DNA of 64,000 nucleotides from Ferrovibrio terrae_B (GCF_943371255.1 NZ_CALRUC010000002.1:38222-102221), one strand, 5' to 3'. Positions 49,786 through 58,284 are shown, numbered from the stretch's first letter. The notes: generated from the sequence alone by a model not told the origin. Translations and numbers: made by a program.

Positions 49786-50979
49786 TTATTTAAAGCGATC
49801 AGCATTTTCACTGCAGAACAAGCGAACTCTTTCAAGCCAGTTTTCATACCACCACCAGTCTTTGTCTCGCAAAAATACGCCATATGCGTGTTTTGCATTG
49901 CGAGCGCCCAATTCTTGCCAGAGCTCGGTGTGGTCTTGCATTGAGAATTTCTTGTAACCATCACTTCGAATAATTTTTATTATCTCTTTGGGTTTGTATT
50001 TTTTCTTCTCGGTTTCTTTAAGAAGAATTCTCTGAATGTCCTGCCCCTCTGTGGTGTCAGCTTTAACAAACTCTACCAATTGATCGGCTTTACCTCTTGT
50101 ATTCGCGGTTTTCTGGATTAAGGCAACTCTGTATGAGTATCTGCTATCACTAAGAATAGAATCTTGAATTCTGTCTTCAAACGCCTGTTGGGCCGCCAAG
50201 AAATTTTTTGGAAGGTTAGTTTCCTTTAGGAGGAGATTGCGTTGTTCTGTCTCGATGGCGGAAAACTGTAAGGCGACGCCGAAATCTGATTCTAATCCAT
50301 ATCGGTCGCCAACAAGATTCTTGTAGTAAGTGTTGAAGTTCAAGCAGCACGCTTGCAGTTTTGCACTAATTGAAGAATCAATCCTTTGAGTCATTTGATG
50401 TTCGATTTCATGCCTAACTTCAATAATAAACTTTAAATTTGAACTTGTAGCTTCATCTAAAGGGCACTTGTCAGAGCTCAAGCAGGCTTCTAATTCCCAA
50501 TGTTTGTCTGCTCCGTGTTTTGTCTTGAGGGGCTCATTGGTGCCCTTCTTCATGTGCCTATAGTCAATACCAATTTGCTTGTAATGCCAGTGAAGTAAGT
50601 AGGTCCATGCAATTACGGCGGTGACAATAAAGATTTCAGATTTGAAGTATGTTTTTGGACTGTTATAGCTCTGGACTGCGTGAAGCATCGCTTCTCGTGA
50701 TTTAATGAGGAGTTCATCTCCCCGGATATGTAATCCCGTGGAAAAGTCTATTTGAGGCCAAGATGCGCGGAAATTTTCCAGCTCTTCCGAGCTGGCGGCA
50801 GCCACATTCTTGTGCTTCTCGCCTGATCTAATTTCCTTTATCCGCCCGTGATTGATAGAACGTGTTGGGCGTGTAAAGTAAGCAAGTATGTCTTGGTCGT
50901 TTAGGTTGTTCTCATCAATCATCGCCTTGATGATCGAAACTTCCCACCGTTCTAGTTTGTTTTGTTTGTTTCTTTTCAT
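49786..50979 (-). CDS. DUF3644 protein with HEPN-like motif, probable horizontally acquired
   Basis: 397 residues from ATG 50979. The central DUF3644 signature is clear: SEIFIVTAVIAWTYLLHW, TKHGADKHWELEACLS and FIIEVRHEIEHQM, where RHEIEH (about 189-194) fits the R-x4-H motif of HEPN ribonucleases. An N-terminal segment (NDQDILAYFTRPTRSINHG) and a C-terminal Lys-rich one look like helix-turn-helix parts. The gene is markedly AT-rich with AAA/ATT codons, unlike all neighbours, and stands alone, so transfer is likely. DUF3644 proteins occur near defence genes, as I recall; a defence role is inferred. Confidence 0.72.
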   Translation of the reverse strand: MKRNKQNKLERWEVSIIKAMIDENNLNDQDILAYFTRPTRSINHGRIKEIRSGEKHKNVAAASSEELENFRASWPQIDFSTGLHIRGDELLIKSREAMLHAVQSYNSPKTYFKSEIFIVTAVIAWTYLLHWHYKQIGIDYRHMKKGTNEPLKTKHGADKHWELEACLSSDKCPLDEATSSNLKFIIEVRHEIEHQMTQRIDSSISAKLQACCLNFNTYYKNLVGDRYGLESDFGVALQFSAIETEQRNLLLKETNLPKNFLAAQQAFEDRIQDSILSDSRYSYRVALIQKTANTRGKADQLVEFVKADTTEGQDIQRILLKETEKKKYKPKEIIKIIRSDGYKKFSMQDHTELWQELGARNAKHAYGVFLRDKDWWWYENWLERVRLFCSENADRFK

Positions 50980-51065
50980 TGAAAATGACCTGGCTATAAA
51001 AGCTTGCTGGTAGCTATTGCCATTTTTAACTTGCAGCGTAAGTTCCCAAATTACGGGGGAAGCGC

Positions 51066-52691
51066 ATGCCTGAGTCAATAAACAATATTAAACCTGCCGG
51101 CCAGTTCGACTACATCATCGTCGGCGGCGGCACTGCCGGGTCGCTGCTCGCCAACCGGCTCTCGGCCAATCCCGCCACCCGCGTCCTGCTGCTGGAGGCC
51201 GGCGGCAAGGATGACTGGATCTGGTTTCACATTCCCATCGGCTATCTGTTCGCCATCGGCAATCCGCGCGCTGACTGGTGCTACAAAACCGAGCCGGTGC
51301 CGGGGCTGAACGGGCGCAGCATCGGCTATGCGCGCGGCAAGGTGATCGGCGGCTGCACCGCGATCAACGCCATGGTCTACATGCGCGGCCAGGTGCAGGA
51401 TTACGACACCTGGGCGCAGATGGGCCTCACCGGCTGGGGCTGGGATGATGTGCTGCCGTATTTCCTGCGCCACGAGGATCATGAGCAGGGCAAATCCGAG
51501 CTGCATAATGCCGGCGGCGAATGGCGGGTGGAAAATGCCCGCGTGCGCTGGGACCTGATCGATGCGGTCGCCGCTGCCGGTGCCGAGATCGGCATTCCGC
51601 GTGTCGCCGATTTCAATCTCGGCACCAACGAAGGCTCGGGCTATTTCCAGGTCAACCAGAAGCGCGGCAAACGCTGGTCGGCCGCCACCGGCTTCCTCAA
51701 GCCCGTGCTGCATCGCCCCAATCTTGAGCTGCGCACGCAGGTTCATGTTGAACGGGTCTCGCTCGAAGGCCGCAAGGCCACCGGCGTGGTCTACAGCCAG
51801 GGCGGCGAGACATTCCTGGCCGAAGCGCGCGGCGAGGTGATCCTCGCCGCCGGCGCCATCGGCTCGCCGCAGATTCTGCAGCTCAGCGGCATCGGTCCCG
51901 CCGCGCTGCTGCGCGACCATGGCATCGCTCTGGTGCATGACCTGCCCGGCGTGGGCGAGAACCTGCAGGATCACCTGCAGCTGCGCCTGATCTACAAGGT
52001 CAACGGCGTGCGCACCATCAACGATGCCGGCTGGTTCGGCCGCGCGCTGATGGGCGCGGATTACATGCTGCGCCGGCGCGGCGCGCTCACCATGGCGCCC
52101 TCCACCTTCGGGATGTTCACGCGATCCTCGGATGAGCATGCCACGCCGAATGTCGAATTCCATATCCAGCCGCTGTCGCTGGACAAGTTCGGCGATCCGC
52201 TGCATCCCTTCCCGGCCTTTACCGCCAGCATCTGCAACCTGCGCCCCACATCGCGTGGCTCTGTGCGGATCAAATCGGCCAATGCCAAGGATGCGCCGGC
52301 GATCCAGCCGAACTATCTCAGCACCGAAGCCGACATGCAGGTGGCGATTGACAGCTTGAAGCTGACCCGCCGGCTGGCGCAGGCACCGGCCCTGGCGCGC
52401 TACCGGCCGGAGGAATACCTGCCGGGCGCCGAGGTGCGCACCGAAGCCGACATGCGCGTGGCGGCGGGCCAGATCGGCGCCACCATTTTCCATCCGGTCA
52501 GCACGGCGAAGATGGGCATCGACAGCGACCCGATGGCGGTGCTGGATGGGCGGCTCCGCGTGCGCGGCATTGAAGGCCTGCGCGTGATCGATGCGTCGGC
52601 CATGCCGCTGATCACCTCGGGGAACACCGCCTCGCCGACGCTGATGATCGCCGAAAAAGGCGCCGAGATGCTGCTGCAGGATGCGCGCTGA
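51066..52691 (+). CDS. GMC family oxidoreductase (choline dehydrogenase-like)
   Basis: A 541-residue FAD enzyme. DYIIVGGGTAGSLLANRLS at about 16-34 binds FAD. GKVIGGCTAINAMVYMRG and GAIGSPQILQLSGIGP are the two PROSITE-type signatures. The catalytic His lies in TIFHPVSTAKMG (about 476). Substrate is an alcohol; betaine synthesis is one option, but there is no betaine aldehyde dehydrogenase nearby. The short N-terminal tail is AT-rich, next to the AT-rich DUF3644 gene. Confidence 0.9.
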   Translation: MPESINNIKPAGQFDYIIVGGGTAGSLLANRLSANPATRVLLLEAGGKDDWIWFHIPIGYLFAIGNPRADWCYKTEPVPGLNGRSIGYARGKVIGGCTAINAMVYMRGQVQDYDTWAQMGLTGWGWDDVLPYFLRHEDHEQGKSELHNAGGEWRVENARVRWDLIDAVAAAGAEIGIPRVADFNLGTNEGSGYFQVNQKRGKRWSAATGFLKPVLHRPNLELRTQVHVERVSLEGRKATGVVYSQGGETFLAEARGEVILAAGAIGSPQILQLSGIGPAALLRDHGIALVHDLPGVGENLQDHLQLRLIYKVNGVRTINDAGWFGRALMGADYMLRRRGALTMAPSTFGMFTRSSDEHATPNVEFHIQPLSLDKFGDPLHPFPAFTASICNLRPTSRGSVRIKSANAKDAPAIQPNYLSTEADMQVAIDSLKLTRRLAQAPALARYRPEEYLPGAEVRTEADMRVAAGQIGATIFHPVSTAKMGIDSDPMAVLDGRLRVRGIEGLRVIDASAMPLITSGNTASPTLMIAEKGAEMLLQDAR

Positions 52692-52716
52692 CGCGCGTTC
52701 CGCCGTTTGTTTCCAC

Positions 52717-52807
52717 CGTCACCCTCGGACTTGTTCCGAGGGTCCATCCCCACCATCCGCGCATCGGACCGCGCAGATGGATCACCGGGACAAGCCCGGT
52801 GATGACG
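52717..52807. repeat. 91-bp dispersed palindromic element, copy 2
   Basis: First of three tandem-like copies in the 448-base gap (52692-53139) after the GMC gene. The left hairpin is CCTCGGACTTGTTCCGAGG and the right ACCGGGACAAGCCCGGT. No gene is seen in this gap. Confidence 0.85.
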
Positions 52808-52852
52808 GCTTTTTATCAGGATGCCGCACTGCGCCCTGCGGTCTGTTCCCAT

Positions 52853-52943
52853 CGTCACCCTTGGGCTTGTCCCGAGGGTCCATCCCAGGCTTCCGCGCAT
52901 CGGACCGCGCAGATGGATCACCGGGACAAGCCCGGTGATGACG
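52853..52943. repeat. 91-bp dispersed palindromic element, copy 3
   Basis: Second copy. The 45-base stretch before it (with TGCGCCCTGCGGTCTGTTCC) is also repeated before copy 4, so a larger unit of about 140 bases has been duplicated. Confidence 0.85.
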
Positions 52944-52996
52944 ACTTTTCTATCCGGATGCAGGTCTGCGCACTGCGCCCTGCGGTCTGTTCCCAT

Positions 52997-53087
52997 CGTC
53001 ACCCTTGGGCTTGTCCCAAGGGTCCATCCCGGCCATCCGCGCATCGGACCGCGCAGATGGATCACCGGGACAAGCCCGGTGATGACG
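52997..53087. repeat. 91-bp dispersed palindromic element, copy 4
   Basis: Third copy in the array, with left hairpin CCTTGGGCTTGTCCCAAGG. The paired changes relative to copy 2 (TC..GA to TT..AA type) keep the stem intact. Confidence 0.85.
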
Positions 53088-53139
53088 GCTTTTCTATCCG
53101 GATGCAGGCCTTATTCCACCGCACTCTCGCGCCACACCC

Positions 53140-53712
53140 TCAGGCGTCGATGAAGCTCACCACGCTGAACAGCATGGCCACGCGCGCGGGGTCGGCCAGC
53201 AGCGGGTCGTCGCAGCGCTCCGCCGCCGCGCGATGGGTAAACGGCAGCATCAGGCGGCGGAATTTGTAATAGGGCTTGTCGACCCAGCGCATGCTGCGCT
53301 CGAACAGCAGCGGCTGCGCCAGCTGCACCACCGCCTCATGGTCGGCCTGGGCCTCGGGCAGCGTGTCGGCGGTGAAGCGTTCATGCAGCCACTGGCCGCG
53401 CGGCGGGCGGCCGCGCATCTCGTCCAGCATGGTGCCGGCCAGGCGGCAGCGGAAGCGATGGCTGTCGTCGGGCTGGGGCACCACGTCCCACAGGATGGCA
53501 TAGGGCAGCAGGTCGCGGATCGTCGCCGGTTCCAGCTGGCTGCGGTCGGGCAGGGCGGTGCCGGCCTCGTCGGCCAGGCCCTGCCACCAGGCGCGCGCGC
53601 GCAACAGCCGTGCATCCTGCAGCCGCGACAGGTCGAGGCCGGGTCGGGTATCCGGCGATGCTGGTGCGCGGGGCAAGGGGCTGCGCTGTAGTTCGTCTCC
53701 TGCCGCGGTCAT
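53140..53712 (-). CDS. PAS_5-like domain protein, paralogue A
   Basis: 190 residues. LRARAWWQGLADEA, TALPDRSQLEPATIRDLLPY and FRCRLAGTMLDEMRGRPPRG form the PAS_5 (PF07310) pattern seen in many alphaproteobacterial one-domain proteins. The C-terminal KPYYKFRRLMLPFTH is shared with the next gene. ATG 53712 overlaps the upstream paralogue's stop (ATGA). No catalytic motif; a small-ligand sensor or regulator is possible. Confidence 0.72.
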   Translation of the reverse strand: MTAAGDELQRSPLPRAPASPDTRPGLDLSRLQDARLLRARAWWQGLADEAGTALPDRSQLEPATIRDLLPYAILWDVVPQPDDSHRFRCRLAGTMLDEMRGRPPRGQWLHERFTADTLPEAQADHEAVVQLAQPLLFERSMRWVDKPYYKFRRLMLPFTHRAAAERCDDPLLADPARVAMLFSVVSFIDA

Positions 53713-54290
53713 GCGCCGATGAAGCTCACCAGGTTGCACAGCAGGGCCACGCGCTGCGGGTCGTCGCCCGGCAGGTGGCGGGCATGATGGGTAAACGGCA
53801 GCATCAGGCGGCAATAGCGGTAATAGGGTTTGCCCGCCCAGCTCATCTGGTGCACGGAATAATACGGCCGCCGCATGCGCACCACGGCGCCCAGCTCGCG
53901 ATGCATGCAGGCGGTCTCCTCGCCGAACAGCTCATGCAGCCAGCGCCCGGTCACCTCCTGGCCCAGCATCTCCACCAGCAATGTGCCGGCCAGCCGGCAG
54001 CGGAACTGCAGCCCGCCATGGCGGTCCTCGCTCACATCCCACAGCATGGTGTTGGGCAGCAGCGTCTTGATCGCCGGTGCCTCGATGCGGCTGCGGTCGG
54101 GCAGGCTGTGATGGCCGTCGTCGTCGGCCGGTCCGCTCAACCCGCGCCACCACTCCAGGCCCTCGCGCAGCAGCGGATCGCTCAGGCTGTCGACCTCCGG
54201 CCGCAGCGCCTTGGGCACGCCATCGGCATCGGTGGGGGCGAAGGGATCGGCGCAGAGGCCGATGGGGGCAAGACGCACAAGCTGGTCCAT
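53709..54290 (-). CDS. PAS_5-like domain protein, paralogue B
   Basis: 193 residues from ATG 54290, with GGGAG 6 bases upstream. It matches paralogue A over the core: SLPDRSRIEAPAIKTLLPN, FRCRLAGTLLVEMLGQ, GKPYYRYCRLMLPFTH and a terminal LVSFIGA. The pair is a clear tandem duplication with ATGA coupling. Confidence 0.72.
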   Translation of the reverse strand: MDQLVRLAPIGLCADPFAPTDADGVPKALRPEVDSLSDPLLREGLEWWRGLSGPADDDGHHSLPDRSRIEAPAIKTLLPNTMLWDVSEDRHGGLQFRCRLAGTLLVEMLGQEVTGRWLHELFGEETACMHRELGAVVRMRRPYYSVHQMSWAGKPYYRYCRLMLPFTHHARHLPGDDPQRVALLCNLVSFIGA

Positions 54291-54500
54291 GGAAATCTCC
54301 CGAAGTGGGAAGGACGGACGCTGATCGAGGCGGGCGGAAGGTGGGGATATTCTGCGCTGAGTTGCGCAGCGGGGAGAGTCTTTTTTGCGTGAAGGCGACA
54401 TTAAAGGTTGGTTATGTCCGGCCCTTGAACCGGGCCGGCGCGGCCCTACATCCGGTGCGGTTGCAGCGGCGCTGGCGGGCGCAACGTGCGGGCGGCGGCG
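54291..54500. other. Upstream region of the PAS pair
   Basis: This part of the 386-base gap between ppa and the PAS pair holds no gene. The frame that runs to 54617 is an extension through low-complexity sequence. No convincing promoter was found. Confidence 0.4.
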
Positions 54501-54620
54501 AACCCGAACGGACCGCAACGAACCCGAACGAACCTGAACGGACCTGAACGGACCCAGACGAACCTGAACGAACCCGAACGGACCTGAACGAACCGCAACG
54601 AACCCGAACGGACCCAAACG
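54501..54620. repeat. Twelve-unit degenerate decamer tandem repeat
   Basis: Twelve consecutive 10-base units match RACCNNAACG with one G in place of A in one unit; the variable bases are mostly CG, TG or GC. It lies between ppa and the promoter side of the PAS pair. The 10-base period equals about one DNA helical turn. Confidence 0.85.
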
Positions 54621-54647
54621 AAAACGGCGACCGTTGCCCGGTCGCCG
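54616..54647 (-). terminator. Rho-independent terminator of ppa
   Basis: On the - strand CGGCGACC and GGTCGCCG (54625-54632 and 54640-54647) make a perfect 8-bp stem with a 7-base loop, followed by TTTTCGTTT. It begins about 30 bases after the ppa stop. Confidence 0.8.
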
Positions 54648-54676
54648 CTCCGATTACGGATTAATTTTGGATCGGG

Positions 54677-55210
54677 TTACTTGATCCCGGCCGCCCGCAC
54701 GATGCCTTCGGTGATCATCTTGGCCGCCTCGTCGGGACCGACCCAGCCGGCCGATTTGACGAACTTGCCCTTTTCCAGGTCCTTGTAGTGGACGAAGAAA
54801 TGCTCGATCTGCTCGATCAGGCTGGCGGGCAGGTCGGTGTAGCTCGCCACGTTGGTGTAGAAGGGGTGCAGCTTGTCGACCGGCACGGCGATGATCTTCT
54901 CGTCGCCGCCGGCCTCGTCTTCCATCTTCAGCGCGCCGATCGGGCGTGAGCGGATCACCGCCCCGGCCACCACCGGCACATGGCTCACCACCAGGATGTC
55001 GCAGGGGTCGCCGTCGCCGCCCAGCGTATGCGGGATGAAGCCATAGTTGGCCGGGTAGAACATCGCGGTGTGCAGGAAACGGTCGACAAACAGCGCGCCG
55101 GAATCCTTGTCCAGCTCGTATTTGACCGGCACGCCACCGGCCGGGATCTCGATCACGGCGTTGATGTCGTAGGGCGGGCTTTTACCCACCCCGATGCGGG
55201 CGATATCCAT
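54677..55210 (-). CDS. ppa: Inorganic pyrophosphatase
   Basis: A 177-residue family I enzyme that hydrolyses pyrophosphate. VIEIPAGGVPVKYELDKDSG, then GDGDPCDILV with the metal-binding Asp cluster, and DEAGGDEKIIAVP complete the signature. Full length. It is divergent from pyk and ended by a strong terminator. Confidence 0.95.
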   Translation of the reverse strand: MDIARIGVGKSPPYDINAVIEIPAGGVPVKYELDKDSGALFVDRFLHTAMFYPANYGFIPHTLGGDGDPCDILVVSHVPVVAGAVIRSRPIGALKMEDEAGGDEKIIAVPVDKLHPFYTNVASYTDLPASLIEQIEHFFVHYKDLEKGKFVKSAGWVGPDEAAKMITEGIVRAAGIK

Positions 55211-55233
55211 GGTGCGGTCCTTCGGACTCGTAG

Positions 55234-55264
55234 ATTTGCAAAAGGCGGCGCCTTTTTCGCAAAT
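55234..55264. repeat. Large imperfect palindrome between ppa and pyk
   Basis: ATTTGCAAAAGGC and GCCTTTTTCGCAAAT pair except for a 2-base bulge, with a 3-base loop, 24 bases upstream of the ppa start. It could be an operator or a leader hairpin of the ppa mRNA. Confidence 0.5.
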
Positions 55265-55356
55265 GCAGCAAAAAACGCAACCGCTTGATCCCTAATATTT
55301 TCGTCGCAGTCGGCCCCCCGCGGTGACTAAGATGGGACCAGCCACCCGGGGGGAGT

Positions 55357-56778
55357 ATGCATAGGGAACGCAACGTCAAGATCGTCGCCACGCTGGGGCC
55401 GGCCTCCAGCGGGCCGGACCGGATCCGGGCCCTGTTCGAGGCCGGCGCCGATGTGTTCCGCCTCAATTTCAGCCATGGCAGCCATGACGACCATCTCGAG
55501 CGCATCCGCACCGTACGCGCGCTCGAGCAGCAGCTCAACCACCCGATCGGCCTGCTGGCCGATCTCCAGGGCCCGAAACTGCGCATCGGCAGCTTCCGGG
55601 ACGGCGCCATCGACCTGATTCCGGGCAACCGGTTCCGCCTCGACCTCAATGCCACCGCCGGCGATGTGTCGGGCGTGCAGCTGCCGCATCCGGAAGTGCT
55701 CGGCAGCCTGACGCCCGGCACCGAGCTGCTGCTGGACGACGGCAAGATCCGCCTGCGCGTCACCGAGGTGCATGCGGCCTGGGCGATGACCGAAGTGCTG
55801 GTCGGCGGGCGGCTGTCGGACCGCAAGGGCGTCAACCTGCCGAATACGGTGGTGCCGCTGTCGGCGCTGACGCCGAAAGACCGCGCCGACCTGTCCTTTG
55901 CGCTCGCCCATGGCGTCGACTGGGTCGGACTGAGCTTCGTGCAGCGCCCGGACGACCTGCGCGAAGCGCGTGCGCTGATCAACGGGCGCGCGGCGCTGCT
56001 GGCCAAGATCGAAAAGCCCTCCGCCGTGGATACGCTGGACGAGATCGTGGCGCTCAGTGATGCCATTATGGTCGCGCGCGGTGATCTGGGCGTCGAAATG
56101 CCGCTGCAGGCGGTGCCGGGATTGCAGAAGAAGATCGTGCGTGCCGCGCGCCGCGCCGGCAAGCCCGTCGTGGTCGCCACCCAGATGCTGGAAAGCATGA
56201 TCAAGGCGCCGGTGCCGACCCGGGCGGAAGTTTCCGATGTTGCCACCGCAGTCTATGACGGCGCCGATGCGATCATGCTGTCGGCGGAATCGGCCTCGGG
56301 CGATTATCCGATCGAGGCGGTGCGCACCATGAACAGCATCGCCGAACAGGTGGAACGCGACCCGCTCTATCGCGGCATCATGGATGCCGAACACAACAAC
56401 CCGGAAAACACGCCCTCCGATGCGATTACCGCGGCGGCACGGCAGGTGGCGGAAACCATCGGTGCAGCCGCCATCGTCACCTATACGATGTCGGGCTCGA
56501 CCGCCCTGCGCGCCGCCCGCGAACGGCCGCGCTCGCCGATCCTGTGCCTGACCCCGCTGATCGAGACGGCGCGACGCCTGAGCATCGCCTGGGGCGTCAA
56601 TGCCGTGGTGGCGCCGGATGCGATCAACTTTTCCGACATGATCGCCAAGGCCGCGACGATTGCCCGTACCATCGAGCTGGCCCGGCCGGGCGACAGCCTG
56701 GTGGTCACCGCCGGCGTGCCGTTTGGGACGCCGGGCAACACCAATGTGTTGCGCATCGCACGGGTCGAGGCGATATAG
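55357..56778 (+). CDS. pyk: Pyruvate kinase
   Basis: A 473-residue enzyme that makes pyruvate and ATP from phosphoenolpyruvate. VKIVATLGPASSGPD at the start, RLNFSHGSHDD, and the active-site AKIEKPSAVD with the catalytic Lys are present. MVARGDLGVEMPL and KPVVVATQMLESM follow. The C-terminal allosteric domain is intact. GGGGGGAG lies 4 bases upstream. Confidence 0.95.
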   Translation: MHRERNVKIVATLGPASSGPDRIRALFEAGADVFRLNFSHGSHDDHLERIRTVRALEQQLNHPIGLLADLQGPKLRIGSFRDGAIDLIPGNRFRLDLNATAGDVSGVQLPHPEVLGSLTPGTELLLDDGKIRLRVTEVHAAWAMTEVLVGGRLSDRKGVNLPNTVVPLSALTPKDRADLSFALAHGVDWVGLSFVQRPDDLREARALINGRAALLAKIEKPSAVDTLDEIVALSDAIMVARGDLGVEMPLQAVPGLQKKIVRAARRAGKPVVVATQMLESMIKAPVPTRAEVSDVATAVYDGADAIMLSAESASGDYPIEAVRTMNSIAEQVERDPLYRGIMDAEHNNPENTPSDAITAAARQVAETIGAAAIVTYTMSGSTALRAARERPRSPILCLTPLIETARRLSIAWGVNAVVAPDAINFSDMIAKAATIARTIELARPGDSLVVTAGVPFGTPGNTNVLRIARVEAI

Positions 56779-56813
56779 GGATCGGTTTCCCTCTATTCCC
56801 CGACCGAGGCCGC

Positions 56814-57146
56814 ATGACCACGATCCTGATGCTGATCGGCTCCAACGTGCTGATGACCTTTGCCTGGTACTGGCACCTGAGATACCCGGAACAGGTGCTG
56901 TGGAAGGTGGTGCTGATCTCCTGGGGCATCGCCTTCTTCGAATACTGCCTGGCGGTGCCGGCGAACCGCATCGGCTATGCCAGCGGCACCTTTAATGCCG
57001 CCCAGCTGAAAGTCGTGCAGGAGGTGATCACGCTGGGTGTCTTCGCGCTGTTTGCCGTGTTCTATCTAGGTGAGGGGCTGCGCTGGAACTACTTCGCCGC
57101 CTTTGCCTGCCTGATCGGCGCCGTCTTCTTCATCTTCCAGAAGTAG
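56814..57146 (+). CDS. DUF486 (DMT-like) membrane protein
   Basis: 110 residues with four hydrophobic segments. SNVLMTFAWYWHLR and AFFEYCLAVPANRIGY followed by FNAAQLKVVQEVITL are the DUF486 signature. It is a small DMT-type protein of unknown substrate, 35 bases after pyk. Confidence 0.9.
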   Translation: MTTILMLIGSNVLMTFAWYWHLRYPEQVLWKVVLISWGIAFFEYCLAVPANRIGYASGTFNAAQLKVVQEVITLGVFALFAVFYLGEGLRWNYFAAFACLIGAVFFIFQK

Positions 57147-57150
57147 AGGC

Positions 57151-57690
57151 TCAGAGTTCCTTGGCGTCGATGCGGCGCCGCAACTCTTTCAGCTTGTCCG
57201 GCGCATCGGCCAGATGCGGATTGGCGGCCAGCGCGCGGCGATAGGCGCGCAGCGCTTCGTCGAGATTGTCGAGCCGCTCCATGATGAGGCCCAGGCCCGA
57301 GAGCGCGCCGAAATGACGCGGCTCCAGTTTCAGTGTGCGCTCGATATCGGCCACCGAGCCGGGATAGTCGCCGGCCATGAAGCGCACGGTGGCGCGCTTG
57401 TTGTAGGCTTCGGCGAAATCGGGCTTCAGCTCGATCATGCTGGTGAAAATCTGTGCAGCGCGGGGATAGTCGCCTTTTTCCATGACGGCGATGCCGCCCT
57501 GCATCAGCGCATCCAGCGTATCGGATTCGGACTTGCCCCAGGCTTCCCAGATCTTGCGCTCGAGCTGCTTGGCTTCGATCGGATTCTGGGTTTCCTGCAG
57601 TTTCTCGAACAGGGTATCCACCACCGTCTGCGCCTGGGCCGGGAGGGCCAGGAGCAGGGGGAGCAGCGCAAGTGTCGCCAACAGCCGCAT
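57151..57690 (-). CDS. Secreted tetratricopeptide-repeat protein
   Basis: 179 residues. The signal peptide (LLATLALLPLLLALPAQAQ) ends near 21. At least three TPR units follow (about 62-165), for example ALMQGGIAVMEKGDYPRAAQ, AEAYNKRATVRFMAGDYPGS and LDNLDEALRAYRRALAANPH. A periplasmic protein-protein scaffold; partner unknown. ATG 57690 is chosen for the signal peptide. Confidence 0.85.
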   Translation of the reverse strand: MRLLATLALLPLLLALPAQAQTVVDTLFEKLQETQNPIEAKQLERKIWEAWGKSESDTLDALMQGGIAVMEKGDYPRAAQIFTSMIELKPDFAEAYNKRATVRFMAGDYPGSVADIERTLKLEPRHFGALSGLGLIMERLDNLDEALRAYRRALAANPHLADAPDKLKELRRRIDAKEL

Positions 57691-57834
57691 ATGCTGGATG
57701 GTAGGTCCGGCCGGCAGCCCCGGCAAGCGTGGATTTCTTGTTCACGATTTCCTGAACGGGGGAATAAAACCGCCTGCCATGGGTCTCACTGTCAGGTGCG
57801 GCCGGGGCCGCCCGCAGACCGGAAAGGGAATTCC

Positions 57835-58224
57835 ATGATGATGCGCAACCTGTTTCTTGCAGGTGTTCTGACGCTAGGCCTCGCTGCCTGCGCCACCCAG
57901 ACCACCGCACCGGCCGTGCCCGGCAATACCGCCCTGGGGTCCGTGCTGGTCGATGCCAAGCGTATGACGCTCTATACCTTCGACCGCGATACGATGCCGG
58001 GCAAATCGGTCTGTAACGGTCCCTGCGCCACCAACTGGCCGCCGCTGGTGGCGACCGCCGGCGACATGGCGAAGGGCGACTGGAGCGTGATCACCCGCGA
58101 CGATGGCTCGAAGCAGTGGGCCTACAAGGGCAAGCCGCTCTATGGCTGGGCCAAGGACACCAAGCCGGGCGATACCACCGGTGACGGCTTCCTGAACGGG
58201 GCCTGGCACGTCGCCAAGCCGTAA
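57835..58224 (+). CDS. Lipoprotein with COG4315-like repeats
   Basis: 129 residues. A lipoprotein signal (FLAGVLTLGLAACATQ) with lipidated Cys near 20 is followed by two related segments: DAKRMTLYTFDRDTMPGKSV with CNGPCATNWPPL, and YKGKPLYGWAKDTKPGDTTG. This is the secreted-repeat (COG4315) pattern of periplasmic lipoproteins of unknown role. ATG 57835, 57838 and 57841 are all possible; AAAGGGA precedes. Confidence 0.88.
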   Translation: MMMRNLFLAGVLTLGLAACATQTTAPAVPGNTALGSVLVDAKRMTLYTFDRDTMPGKSVCNGPCATNWPPLVATAGDMAKGDWSVITRDDGSKQWAYKGKPLYGWAKDTKPGDTTGDGFLNGAWHVAKP

Positions 58225-58284
58225 TTGGGCGGGTATGGTCGGGCGGCGGCTGTCGCTGCCGCCTGCCAGCCCTGTATTGCCGCC

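Noticed and set aside
52717..53087. Regularly spaced repeats, possible CRISPR array
   Set aside because: The repeats are 91 bases and palindromic, the intervening parts are themselves similar to each other, and another copy lies 5.5 kb away. There are no cas genes.
54291..54617. Extension of the PAS paralogue B frame to 54617
   Set aside because: The extra part covers the decamer repeat (reading as GPFGFV/VRSG-type repeats); ATG 54290 has a good ribosome site.
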